Source: JBCCGG01 sp039029395 (GTDB lineage: Bacteria; Pseudomonadota; Alphaproteobacteria; Kiloniellales; JAKSDN01). Taken from it: 49,227 nt of DNA. The notes under the pieces are model-generated. The model made no database searches and was not told the origin of the DNA. It was given only the letters and a program-made list of their open reading frames with translations. The translations under genes were made by a program, and so were the position numbers. The DNA lies in assembly GCA_039029395.1 (NCBI GenBank), contig JBCCGG010000045.1:1-49227 (forward strand). Direction: 5' to 3'. Positions 41,580 through 49,227 of the stretch are shown here, in pieces; position 1 is the first letter of the stretch; each line of letters opens with the position of its first letter.

Positions 41580-42473
41580 TCAGACCAGAGGCTTGAGCGC
41601 CTTGATGTGATCAATGCCCATCCCGCAGCATCCGCCGATGATCTGCGCGCCGGCATCGAGCCAGGCGTTGGCATGCGCGGCATGGTCCTCGGGAGAGATG
41701 GTGCCATCGTAAATGCATTTGTTGTCGACCCAGCGGGCCGAGTGGGCGTAGACGCCGATCGGCCCGGGCCATCTGCGCCGCAGCAGGTCGAGGCAATCGT
41801 CGATGTACGCGACCTCGGTGTGCATGATGCTGACCAGCGGAACGCTTCTGCTTTCGAGCGCATCCAACGCATCGACGAGGCGATCGCCGTTCCACAGGGT
41901 CATGGTCCCGCTGTCATCGGGCTTGCAGCTAAGGCCCACCCAAACCGGAAGCCCGCCGGTTTGGGCCGCCTCCAGCGTGACCAGCATCCGATCGATGTCG
42001 ACCATCATCTCCAGCATCAGGAGATCGGCCCCCGCGCCCGCCATGATCGCGGCTTGCTCCTCGACACTGGCGCGCAGGTCGCCGAGCGAGGGGTGCCGCC
42101 CGGACCACGACCAGTAGGAGATCCCGCCCGCCACCAGCACGTCAGGTCTATGCTGCCTCGACCGGGCCTCGCACGCCAGCTCTACGCCGCGCCGGTTGAA
42201 GGCCTCGAACTGGTCCTCGACGGCGGCATCGATGAGCGCATGTTTCGATGTGGCAAAGGTGTTCGATATGACGATCTCGGCGCCTTCGCGAATGTAGTCC
42301 TCGTGCACCGAACGCAAGACATCCGGATGGCTCAGGGCGCCGCCGCCGTTCCAGGCGTTGTCCAACTGTGGCACGCCGCGTCGCTCGATCTCCGTGCCGG
42401 TCGCGCCGTCGATTAAGATCCGCTCACCCTTCGCAAGACGCGACATCAGCTTGTCGTAGGGGTGCACGGACAT
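41580..42473 (-). CDS. homocysteine S-methyltransferase family protein
   Basis: A 297-aa TIM-barrel methyltransferase. It opens with ILIDGATGTEIERRGVP. Zinc ligands are the Cys in VGLSCKP and the pair in IIGGCCGMG near the C-terminus, all present. Methyl donors in the family are S-methylmethionine, betaine or methyl-selenium compounds. The donor here cannot be told. An AGGAGG ribosome site lies inside the last codons of the DUF3422 gene, 9 bases before the ATG, so the two are coupled. Confidence 0.92.
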   Translation of the reverse strand: MSVHPYDKLMSRLAKGERILIDGATGTEIERRGVPQLDNAWNGGGALSHPDVLRSVHEDYIREGAEIVISNTFATSKHALIDAAVEDQFEAFNRRGVELACEARSRQHRPDVLVAGGISYWSWSGRHPSLGDLRASVEEQAAIMAGAGADLLMLEMMVDIDRMLVTLEAAQTGGLPVWVGLSCKPDDSGTMTLWNGDRLVDALDALESRSVPLVSIMHTEVAYIDDCLDLLRRRWPGPIGVYAHSARWVDNKCIYDGTISPEDHAAHANAWLDAGAQIIGGCCGMGIDHIKALKPLV

Positions 42474-42477
42474 GTCG

Positions 42478-43758
42478 TCAGGCCTCCTCGCCCTCGAGCT
42501 TCTTGCGCACCGTTCTCGCGCCCCACCAGACCAGAAGGGCGACCAGGGGTACGGAGAGGCCCTGCAGGAGGTAGACCGGCAAGCTCGCGCCCATGCCCTC
42601 CACCGCCTTCAGCAGATAGCCGATCAGGCTCACCACATAGTAGGTGATGGCGGCGACCGATAGGCCCTCGACGGTCTGCTGGAGGCGCAGCTGGAGGCGG
42701 GCGCGCCGGTCCATGGAGGCAAGTAGGTCGCGGTTTTGGCCCTCGAGCTTGATGTCGACCCGGGTGCGAAGCAGGTTGGCCGCCCGGGTCGCCCGCTCCG
42801 ACAGGGAAAGCTGGCGCTGGGCAACCGATTCGCAGGTCCGCATGGCCGGCGCCAGACGCCGCTCGACAAAGCCGCAGATGGTCGGATAGCCCTCAACCCG
42901 CCGTTCGCGGATCTCGCTCATGCGCGCGATGACCAGGGCGTTGTAGGCCGCTGCGGCGGAAAAGCGATAGGAAGTGGTGGCGATCGACTCCTCGATCTCG
43001 GTCGAGAGGCTCATCAGCTGGTCGAGCAAGGCGCGCTCGTCGTCCTCGGCCGAAAGCGCGCGCATGCGCGCGGTGAGCTCGGCCAAGGAATGATCGATAC
43101 GAGTCACCGCAGGCGTCACCTCCCGGGCCAGCGGTAGAGCCAGAAAGGCTATGTCGCGATAGGTCTTCATTTCCAGGAGCCGCTGCACCAGGCGCCCGGC
43201 CTGGCGCGGCATCAGCCCGCGGTCCTGGACGAGAATGCGCGAGTAGCCGTCACCGTGAATGCGGAAATCGGTCGTCACCTCGGCCGCGCCGTTGGCCACC
43301 AGCCCGCGGCACAGGCTGTCGGGCACGAAGTGGCGGATCAGGGTCTCCGCGCCCGGATCGCCCTGGGGCAAGAGGGCAACGTTGGCGGCGACCATGCGTC
43401 GGCCCGGCAGATCGGCCAGCCAGTCGACCGGCACCAGGGCGGCCGCAGTCTCGACGAAGGGCTCTTGAGCCGCGCCGCGGTGAAAGAAGGTGTAGGTGGT
43501 GAACTCCGTGTGACGCTCCCACTTGAGCCGGAAGGGGCCGAAGTCGGCGGTGAAGTGGGTCGCCTCGTCGAGTGCCAGGGCGACGCCGTAGCGTGCGCAA
43601 AGCGCCGTCAGGTGGGCGCGCTCGGCACTCTGGTCGCTGGACCCGGTGAACATCGCGATGTGAGTCGCCTGCTCGGGCGCGACTAGGTCGACGACCGGCC
43701 GGGCATGAAGCTCGTTTGCCAGCGCATAGCGCAGGGGATGGTCTGCCGGCTTGTTCAT
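42478..43758 (-). CDS. DUF3422 membrane protein
   Basis: A 426-aa protein with the family pattern HPLRYALANELHARP at the start, FRLKWERHTEFTTYTFF, and a long helical middle (about 190-340). Two transmembrane helices lie near the C-terminus (LSVAAITYYVVSLIGYLLKA and LLQGLSVPLVALLVWWG). It is a proteobacterial family of unknown function with a mostly cytoplasmic body anchored by its tail. The ATG at 43758 is chosen over an in-frame site ten codons upstream because the family begins at MNKPADHPLRYAL. Confidence 0.9.
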   Translation of the reverse strand: MNKPADHPLRYALANELHARPVVDLVAPEQATHIAMFTGSSDQSAERAHLTALCARYGVALALDEATHFTADFGPFRLKWERHTEFTTYTFFHRGAAQEPFVETAAALVPVDWLADLPGRRMVAANVALLPQGDPGAETLIRHFVPDSLCRGLVANGAAEVTTDFRIHGDGYSRILVQDRGLMPRQAGRLVQRLLEMKTYRDIAFLALPLAREVTPAVTRIDHSLAELTARMRALSAEDDERALLDQLMSLSTEIEESIATTSYRFSAAAAYNALVIARMSEIRERRVEGYPTICGFVERRLAPAMRTCESVAQRQLSLSERATRAANLLRTRVDIKLEGQNRDLLASMDRRARLQLRLQQTVEGLSVAAITYYVVSLIGYLLKAVEGMGASLPVYLLQGLSVPLVALLVWWGARTVRKKLEGEEA

Positions 43759-43860
43759 GACGATCCTGATGACCCCTTCCGCTATCACCGCCGCTGCTTA
43801 TAGCAGACCACCTAAAGAAAGCGACATCCCGGGCGGCCATCCTTGTTGCCGTGCGCGCCC

Positions 43861-43872
43861 TGATCCATATCA
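43861..43872 (+). promoter_or_regulatory. FNR/FixK-type box candidate before uspA
   Basis: TGATCCATATCA fits the core TGAT-N4-ATCA of FNR-family sites; the outer T and A of the full TTGAT-N4-ATCAA are C and T here. Its centre is 71 bases before the uspA ATG. A class II position would put the -10 near TTAGCT at 43896-43901. UspA genes under Anr/FNR control are known in other proteobacteria. Confidence 0.4.
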
Positions 43873-43937
43873 TGGGAAGGCCGGGCCGACCGGTGTTAGC
43901 TTGCCGGAAGGCCCTCAACGGCGGAAGGCGGTGCACC

Positions 43938-44474
43938 ATGAAGTCCATCCTGGTTCCAATCGACGGCTCGCCCCATGCCGGGCGGGCGCTCGCGATCGCC
44001 TGCGATCTGGCGCGCGCCCACGGCGCCCAGCTCAAGCTGTTCCACATTCTGCTGCGCGACCGGGACCCGGGCGAGCTTTTGCGGCTGCCGGCGGCAGGCC
44101 GCTTGCCCGAGCAACATACCGCCGAGCTCAAGCGCCATCATGAGGCGCCGGCACCGGAGCTCACGGCCGATCAGATCATGGCGGCGCCGGAAAGCACCGG
44201 CAAAAGGGTTGGCGAGGACCACCTGCAAGCGGTCGCCAAGGCAGTGCTCGAGGAGGCCGAGGAACAGGTTGCGGCCCAGGGCATCGACTGCCAGGTGATC
44301 GCGCTGGGTGATGGCGCACCGGCCAAGCAGATCGTCGAGGTGGCGGAACTAGCGGCGGTCGACGCCATCGTCATGGGCTGCCGGGGCCTCAGCTCGATCG
44401 AGGCTTTCACCCTGGGCAGCGCCTCTCAGGACGTCTGTCGACAAGCGCCTTGCCCCTGCATCATGGTGCACTAG
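43938..44474 (+). CDS. UspA-family universal stress protein
   Basis: A 178-aa single-domain Usp with an insertion relative to the usual 145 aa (about residues 45-85, ending EDHLQAVAKAVLEE). It opens MKSILVPIDGSPHAGRALAI and ends with IVMGCRGLSSIEAFTLGSAS and APCPCIMVH, where the ATP-binding Gly-x2-Gly-x9-Gly-Ser motif is partly kept (G-L, then G-S-A-S). It is not related by context to the TRAP-linked Usp. An FNR-type box lies upstream. Confidence 0.9.
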   Translation: MKSILVPIDGSPHAGRALAIACDLARAHGAQLKLFHILLRDRDPGELLRLPAAGRLPEQHTAELKRHHEAPAPELTADQIMAAPESTGKRVGEDHLQAVAKAVLEEAEEQVAAQGIDCQVIALGDGAPAKQIVEVAELAAVDAIVMGCRGLSSIEAFTLGSASQDVCRQAPCPCIMVH

Positions 44475-44521
44475 GTTCGGTGGTTGCGGCACCGGCCCGG
44501 TCCGGCACATTGGAGATGCGC

Positions 44522-44833
44522 TCAGTCTAGGCTCTTGATGTAGGTGATCAGGTCGTCGATCTCCCGGTTGCTCAGGCTCAGCTTGGGCATGGGCGGATGG
44601 GGATCGGACAGCCACACCTCGAGCCCGGCCCGGGTCTTGGCCGGATCCTTCGCGATCTCCATGAACGAGGGTGCCGCATCGCTCGCACTGACCTGTTGCG
44701 GGCTTGTGATATGGCAGGCGGCACACCACTGTTCGGCCAAGCGCCGGCCGGCTTCGACGTCGCCGGCAAGAGCTGGGGCGCAGACGAGCAGCCCGCCAAA
44801 CAGGCCGATGGCCCAGGCCTTCAGCGCGCTCAA
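44522..44833 (-). CDS. small c-type cytochrome, gene 2 of pair
   Basis: A 103-aa periplasmic class I cytochrome c with a signal peptide (AIGLFGGLLVCAPALA), the haem site CAACH, and a Met axial ligand in the PPMPKLSLS segment followed by the LITYIKSLD helix. Start is a TTG that overlaps the previous stop as TTGA, giving translational coupling. It is the second of two cytochromes, so the pair may form an electron-transfer chain. Confidence 0.88.
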   Translation of the reverse strand: MSALKAWAIGLFGGLLVCAPALAGDVEAGRRLAEQWCAACHITSPQQVSASDAAPSFMEIAKDPAKTRAGLEVWLSDPHPPMPKLSLSNREIDDLITYIKSLD

Positions 44834-45348
44834 AGGTCCTCGCCCTCGTCCTGGAACTCCGGGTAATCGTCCGGCAGGCTTTCCGGCCACTCCTGCTCCT
44901 CCTCCCAATAGGGGATGTCCAACATCCAGTCGCGCAGGGGCTCGGGGATGTCGTCGATCGTAAACTGCGCTTGCGCGTCCGGGTCGCCAACGAAACCGGC
45001 CAGATCGGCGATCTCAACGGCCGATAGCTCGATCTGATAACCCAACTCCATGGCTTGCAGCTCGAGCATGGCCGTGGCGCCGGTCCACATGCGTGCGGCG
45101 AAGCCCAGGGGATCGATCGCGGTCGCCCGGTCGGGCGCATCCAGTGGCGGCGCCGCCTGGCCGCCGACGCCGCGCACCGCATGGCACAGCACGCAGCCTT
45201 TGGTGACGAAGAGACGCTGGCCGCGCTCGGGCTCGATCATCGGAATCACAATGCTTTTCACGCTCTGCTCGGCCTGCACCGGAACGCAGGCGACCAGCGC
45301 CAGGAGTCCCAAAAGCATGGCGGGGGCGCGGCGCCTCAAATCCATCAT
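44830..45348 (-). CDS. c-type cytochrome, gene 1 of pair
   Basis: A 172-aa exported protein with a signal peptide (LLGLLALVACVPVQA) and one haem site CVLCH in FVTKGCVLCHAVRGVGG. The residues LELQAMELGY probably give the Met ligand. The C-terminal third (about 125-172) is highly acidic (EEEQEWPESLPDDYPEF). Together with the following small cytochrome it looks like a two-haem periplasmic electron-transfer unit. The partner enzyme is not evident in the window. Confidence 0.88.
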   Translation of the reverse strand: MMDLRRRAPAMLLGLLALVACVPVQAEQSVKSIVIPMIEPERGQRLFVTKGCVLCHAVRGVGGQAAPPLDAPDRATAIDPLGFAARMWTGATAMLELQAMELGYQIELSAVEIADLAGFVGDPDAQAQFTIDDIPEPLRDWMLDIPYWEEEQEWPESLPDDYPEFQDEGEDL

Positions 45349-45427
45349 CGCGGCATCCTTCCAGTTGGACGTGTTGCTGCGAGACTCGCCTGTAGCCGGC
45401 GCGGGCGTCTTTGATTCTGATCAATTC

Positions 45428-46117
45428 CTACGGCGTGCGACCCAATACGTCCCGGCGCCAGGCGCGCAAGATCACCAACAGCACGTAGAGTGCCAGGCTC
45501 AGCTCGAGGCATTCCTCCAGGGTGGTCGCAATCCAAAAGTGCGACTCCGCCACCCCGAGCCCCCCGGCATACTTGTGGAACTTGTCCAGCAGAGTGATCG
45601 GCACGATCAGCGCCAGCCAGATGACGAAATCCCGCGGCCAAATCTCGCCGGCGCGCCAGGCGGCCAGGAAACGGCGCGCCATGACCAGGGCGAAGCCGCC
45701 GAGCACGCAAAGTGCCGGCGCGACGAAGACGGCGAACACCAGGGCGCGCTCGCCGAAGGGAATCTCGGAGTCCAGATAGTTGGCCGGCTTGCCGGCGTTC
45801 CAATCGAAAAAGGCCTTTTGGATGTCGAGCTCCCGGGCGCAGAGGATCGCCACCACCAGGCCGCCGAGCAGCCAGGCCAGGCGCGCCCGCTTGGCGCGGA
45901 CCGCGGCCATCAGGCAGACCAGGGCCGAGATCGCCCAGAGCCCGAAGCTTAGAGTCTCGACGATGCCGCCTTCGCCGATCCACAAATCGGCCCGCCCAAA
46001 GTTCGTCACCTGAATCAGGACCAAGGCGCTGACGCCCAGGAAGGCGAGCCCCGCGGTCATGCGCGGGCGCCGGTCGGCGGCGCGCCTGGCCGCGCTGGTG
46101 GGGTCGGGGTTGGTCAT
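45428..46117 (-). CDS. multi-pass membrane protein, unknown
   Basis: A 229-aa inner-membrane protein with six or so hydrophobic helices (LAFLGVSALVLIQVTNF, FGLWAISALVCLMAAV, VFVAPALCVLGGFALV, FVIWLALIVPITLLDKF, and TTLEECLELSLALYVLLVIL). No family is recognised. Conserved-looking acidic and His residues (KFHKY, AESHFW, LEECLEL) lie between helices. The ATG at 46117 is used. It is followed, same direction, by the two cytochrome genes after a 79-base gap. Confidence 0.75.
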   Translation of the reverse strand: MTNPDPTSAARRAADRRPRMTAGLAFLGVSALVLIQVTNFGRADLWIGEGGIVETLSFGLWAISALVCLMAAVRAKRARLAWLLGGLVVAILCARELDIQKAFFDWNAGKPANYLDSEIPFGERALVFAVFVAPALCVLGGFALVMARRFLAAWRAGEIWPRDFVIWLALIVPITLLDKFHKYAGGLGVAESHFWIATTLEECLELSLALYVLLVILRAWRRDVLGRTP

Positions 46118-46268
46118 GGTTGATCGACGATCGTTTGGCGGAAAACCCAGTGTGCCGCGCCGGCCGGTCCATAACAAGCGCGCCTGACCGGTTGACTTCC
46201 CGGAGGGCTGCGGCCAAAACCTTAGCCGCCTTCAGGCCGCCGTCGGCGGTCCTAAAACCATTTGTCCG

Positions 46269-48017
46269 ATGAGCGCGACCCCGACCTCCAGCCCGAACCT
46301 GCCATACCGCAACGCCGACTTCGAGAGTTTGTCCGACAGTCTCGATTACGCGGCGCGCGGAGAGGCCGGCGTCAACTTCTATTCGGCGCGGGGTGAGCTG
46401 CTGCGCGCTCTGCCCTATCGGGAGATGCGGGAACGGGCGATCGAGCTGGCCCGCGGCCTGGTCGGGGCCGGCCTGCCCAAGGGCGCGCGCTTCGCGCTTT
46501 TAGCCGACACCACGGCCGACTTCATGATCTTCTTCCACGCTTGCCAGTACGCCGGCCTGGTGCCGGTGCCGGTCGCCCTGCCGACCACCTTGGGCGGGCG
46601 CGCCACCTATGTCGCCGGGCTTAGGCGCCAACTCGAGAGCTGCGCGGCGGCCGCGGTGATGGCGCCGGCCGAGCTTCTGAGCTTTGTCCAGGAGGCTGCC
46701 GAGGGTTTGGAAATCTCACTCGTCGGCGGCGCCGAGGATTTCACTGAGTTGCCAGGTGCGGGCAACGAGCTGCGACCCTTTGGGGGCGAGGAGATCAGCT
46801 ATCTGCAGTATTCCTCTGGCAGCACCCGGCAGCCCCACGGCATCGAGATTCCTCAGCGCTCGCTGATCGCCAACGGCCTGGCGATCGCCCGCCACGGCTT
46901 GGCGATCGGCGCGGGCGACCGCTGTGTCTCCTGGCTGCCGCTTTACCACGACATGGGCCTGGTCGGCTTCATGCTGGTGCCGGTGCTGACCCAGCGCTCG
47001 GTCGACTACATCGCGACCCGGGATTTCGCCCGCCGCCCGCTGCAGTGGCTCTCCCTGATCGGCCGCGGCGGCGCCACCCTGTCGTTCAGCCCGAGCTTTG
47101 GCTACGACCTTTGCACCCGACGGGCGGCCGAGCGCAGCGCCGAGGCGATCGATCTCTCGACCTGGCGCGGCGCCGGCATCGGCGGCGACATGGTGCAGCC
47201 CGAGGTGCTGCGGCGCTTCGCCGAGACCTTTGGCTCTTGCGGCTTCGATCCGCGCGCCTTCGTGCCGAGCTACGGCTTGGCCGAAGCGACCCTTGCCTTC
47301 AGCTTCTCGCCCTTGGGCCAAGGGGTGCAGTCCGACGTGATCAGCCGGTCGAAGCTGTTCGATCATCGCCACGCCGAGCCGATAGCGGCCGAGGACCCCG
47401 ATGCCCGAGAGATCGTCCTCTGTGGCGCGCCCCTGCCGGGCCACCAACTGGAGGTCCGCGATCCGGCCGGTCGGGCGCTGCCGGACCGCCGTGTCGGGCA
47501 CGTCTTCATCAAGGGGCCGAGCCTGATGATCGGCTACTTCAACGAGCCCGAGACCACGGCCGAGCTCTTGAGCCCGGATGGCTGGCTCAACACCGGCGAT
47601 CTCGGCTACACGGTCGAGGGCGCTTTGGTGATCACCGGCCGGGCCAAGGATTTGATCCTGGTCAACGGCCGCAATATATGGCCCCAGGATCTGGAGTGGG
47701 CGGTCGAGGAGCTGGAGCAGGTGCGGCGCGGCGACGCGGCGGCGTTTTCGATCATGGAGGCCGGCCAAGAGGACCGCGTGGTGCTGCTGGTGCAGTGCCG
47801 TCTGCGCGATCCCGACGCTCGGGCCGCGCTCGCCAAGGAGGTCAAGGGCAAGGTGCGCCAAACCGCCGGAGTCGAGACCACGGTCGGCCTAATTCCCCAC
47901 CGAGATTTGCCCAAAACTTCGTCCGGCAAGCTGAGCCGCACCCGCGCCCGGCAGATGTATCTGGAGGGCGCCTTCGGTTCTGAGACGGCGCCGCTCGACA
48001 CACCAGCGAGCTCTTAA
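46269..48017 (+). CDS. acyl-AMP ligase / acyl-ACP synthetase (AasR-like)
   Basis: A 582-aa ANL-superfamily enzyme. The phosphate-binding loop is Y181 S182 S183 G S T R Q P H G (canonical S-G-S-T-G-x-P-K-G with R and H substituted). The adenylation Lys is K554 in KTSSGKLSR, and the D/R segment is WLNTGDLGY and ITGRAKDLI. The FAAL-type insertion is not obvious. It would make acyl-adenylate and pass the acyl chain to ACP or CoA. Followed by an NAD-dependent epimerase after 6 bases, as in the Caulobacter ceramide genes aasR and cerR. The ACP and palmitoyltransferase genes may lie beyond the window. Confidence 0.9.
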   Translation: MSATPTSSPNLPYRNADFESLSDSLDYAARGEAGVNFYSARGELLRALPYREMRERAIELARGLVGAGLPKGARFALLADTTADFMIFFHACQYAGLVPVPVALPTTLGGRATYVAGLRRQLESCAAAAVMAPAELLSFVQEAAEGLEISLVGGAEDFTELPGAGNELRPFGGEEISYLQYSSGSTRQPHGIEIPQRSLIANGLAIARHGLAIGAGDRCVSWLPLYHDMGLVGFMLVPVLTQRSVDYIATRDFARRPLQWLSLIGRGGATLSFSPSFGYDLCTRRAAERSAEAIDLSTWRGAGIGGDMVQPEVLRRFAETFGSCGFDPRAFVPSYGLAEATLAFSFSPLGQGVQSDVISRSKLFDHRHAEPIAAEDPDAREIVLCGAPLPGHQLEVRDPAGRALPDRRVGHVFIKGPSLMIGYFNEPETTAELLSPDGWLNTGDLGYTVEGALVITGRAKDLILVNGRNIWPQDLEWAVEELEQVRRGDAAAFSIMEAGQEDRVVLLVQCRLRDPDARAALAKEVKGKVRQTAGVETTVGLIPHRDLPKTSSGKLSRTRARQMYLEGAFGSETAPLDTPASS

Positions 48018-48023
48018 GCGCCG

Positions 48024-48956
48024 GTGGCCTCTTGCGTCGCCATCACCGGGGCGAGCGGCTTCATCGGCAGCCATCTCAGGCGACACTTCCTTGACCAGGG
48101 CTGGCAGGTGCGTGCCCTGGTGCGCCAACGCCGCCCGGCACCCGCACCGGGGCTCGAGCTGGTCCCCGGCGCGCTCGAGGACCAGGAAAGTCTGACCCGC
48201 CTCGTCGAGGGCGCCGAACTGGTGGTCCATGCCGCCGGCCTGATCAAGGCGACCTCCCGGGCCGCATTCATGGCTGCCAACCAAGGCGGCGTCGAACGCC
48301 TGGCTGGGGCGCTCGAGGGCAAAGCGGCGCGACTCATCCTGCTGTCGTCCCTGGCTGCTCGGGAGCCGGCGATCTCGCCCTACGCTGCCAGTAAGGCGGC
48401 CGGCGAGGCGGCGCTGCGGGAGTGCCGCCTGGATGCCTGGACCATCCTGCGCCCGCCGGTGGTCTACGGCCCCGGAGACCCGGCAACCTTGGGATTCTTC
48501 CGGGCCGTCGCCAAGGGAATTGGCCCGATCCTGGCGCCCGCGGACGCACGGGTCTCGTTTCTGCACGTGGCCGACCTCTGCGACGCGGTCGCGGCCGTGG
48601 CGGCCGAGCCGGGCGCGACTCAAGGCATGACCTACGAGCCCGACGACGGCGCGCTCGGCGGCTATTCCTGGGACCAGCTGATCGATGCCGCGGCGGTGGC
48701 TTGCGGAACCGCGCCCCGGCGCCTGCGGGTGCCTGCGGCATTGCTCCATGCCGCGGCCCTGGCGGCGGGCGGAATCGCCGCCGTAACCGGCCGTCCGGCG
48801 ATTTTCGGGCCGGGCAAGGCGCGCGAGATCCGCCATCCGGACTGGGCTAGCCACGGCGCCTCATTGGGGGCGGCAACGGGCTGGCGGCCGGACTGGCCGC
48901 TCGACCAGGGGTTCGCCCAAACCGTGGCCTGGTACAGGGCCGAAAACTGGTTGTAA
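48024..48956 (+). CDS. NAD-dependent epimerase/dehydratase (ceramide reductase CerR-like)
   Basis: A 310-aa extended SDR. The cofactor motif VAITGASGFIGSHLRR is at the N-terminus, LLSSLAAREP carries the catalytic Ser, and YAASKAAGE the Tyr-x3-Lys pair. The C-terminal part (about 230-270) includes a hydrophobic stretch LLHAAALAAGGIAAVTG. It starts with GTG, 6 bases after the ligase stop, so the two are coexpressed. In Caulobacter, CerR acts in ceramide synthesis after acylation; here the role is inferred from the neighbour gene and fold only. Confidence 0.88.
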   Translation: MASCVAITGASGFIGSHLRRHFLDQGWQVRALVRQRRPAPAPGLELVPGALEDQESLTRLVEGAELVVHAAGLIKATSRAAFMAANQGGVERLAGALEGKAARLILLSSLAAREPAISPYAASKAAGEAALRECRLDAWTILRPPVVYGPGDPATLGFFRAVAKGIGPILAPADARVSFLHVADLCDAVAAVAAEPGATQGMTYEPDDGALGGYSWDQLIDAAAVACGTAPRRLRVPAALLHAAALAAGGIAAVTGRPAIFGPGKAREIRHPDWASHGASLGAATGWRPDWPLDQGFAQTVAWYRAENWL

Positions 48957-48969
48957 CAAATCGTTACAA
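48951..48969. promoter_or_regulatory. 7-bp inverted repeat overlapping the epimerase stop
   Basis: TTGTAAC (48951-48957) and GTTACAA (48963-48969) are perfect inverted halves with a 5-base spacer. A further GTGTTAC follows at 48971. The region is AT-rich compared with its neighbours. No T tract follows, so a protein-binding site is more likely than a terminator. Confidence 0.45.
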
Positions 48970-49227
48970 AGTGTTACTAGGCTTATCAGTTTAGGATTTG
49001 TTAACAGTGACACGCACGGAAACCTAAACGAATCCAACCAGGGCGTCTTCGGGGAGATTTGGGCGCCTCTCAACAACTGCCATTAGGCCATCTGGGGCAG
49101 CCACGTCGGCGGGGATGGGAACCCCCTCCAGCACCGTATATGGACTTTGGCTGCCACACGCTATGAGCGGGGGGCGCAACTGCTATGTCTCCAATGCCTT
49201 GGAAAAGGTAGCGGGAGACCCTAAATG
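48957..49227. other. intergenic region to the window end
   Basis: No gene is supported here. The stretch holds the inverted repeat above and a long-range pairing GGCAGCC with GGCTGCC (about 49095 and 49149). On the minus strand a short open frame (49024-49179, 51 codons) reads PADVAAPDGLMAVVERRPNL but has no good start. An RNA element or a leader of the next gene cannot be excluded. Confidence 0.3.

Noticed and set aside
49024..49179. 51-codon minus-strand frame with plausible residues (PDGLMAVVERRPNL)
   Set aside because: Short, only a TTG start, stop codons close by on both sides and no recognised family; not enough to call a gene.
49082..49227. Possible 6S RNA or riboswitch before the window end
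   Set aside because: Some pairing is visible but none of the conserved bulge or aptamer sequences I know could be placed.

Overview
The window reads as chromosomal DNA of a GC-rich alphaproteobacterium, probably Rhodospirillales-like and not a close Rhodobacter. Grounds are the high-GC codon use, an initiator tRNA-Met placed as it usually is after a 5S rRNA in this class, an rpoE-chrR pair beside its typical target operon, a TAXI-type TRAP transporter and a candidate bacterial ceramide gene pair at the right end. No phage, plasmid or CRISPR feature was seen. Mobile DNA is limited to one decayed IS5-like remnant.

Layout. (1) 62-179: tRNA-fMet and its terminator. (2) 339-10073: two divergent transcription units around a GntR-type operator. 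Leftward run gntR, TAXI solute receptor, fused TRAP permease, UspA protein and an Old-Yellow-Enzyme-type demethylase. Rightward run two overlapping DAO-family flavin oxidases. Together they look like uptake and stepwise N-demethylation of a methylated amino acid or betaine. (3) 10076-11852: an alpha/beta-hydrolase remnant, a DUF2161 nuclease-fold protein and a secreted DUF992 protein. (4) 11925-21911: a TolB/TPR protein diverges from a rightward array of eight genes: 178-aa unknown, DyP-type peroxidase, catalase-like haemoprotein, small membrane protein, K+ channel-like protein, multi-PAS histidine kinase, stand-alone receiver, and receiver-cyclase. It looks like a peroxide/redox sensing and second-messenger unit and is the strongest candidate for an undescribed system. 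(5) 21991-30774: chrR and rpoE, then a rightward operon (flavin amine oxidase, DUF1365, cyclopropane-fatty-acid synthase, MFS carrier, DUF3833 lipoprotein) facing a leftward operon (DUF6134, SDR, SnoaL). Both operons start at the same bipartite motif, GATCC-N18-TATTG, which I take to be the RpoE promoter.

(6) 30942-37862: an IS5-like remnant, then three exported proteins: a Gln-rich small protein, a 1205-aa HtrA-like protease with TPRs and a Gln-rich linker, and a 704-aa multidomain protein with an SH3-like segment. The two large ones share a repeated helical module. This is a second candidate novel system. (7) 38023-41531: PuuB-like oxidase, GcvA-like LysR regulator and a divergent EamA exporter with two AGAT(A/T)ATCT palindromes between. 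(8) 41580-46117: homocysteine S-methyltransferase, DUF3422 membrane protein, a UspA gene behind a half-conserved FNR-type box, two overlapping c-type cytochromes and a membrane protein. (9) 46269-48956: acyl-AMP ligase and NAD-dependent epimerase, matching the AasR/CerR pair of Caulobacter ceramide synthesis, then a regulatory-looking inverted repeat and no confident gene to the window end.

Functions are read from translated motifs and remembered family knowledge. No database search was run.
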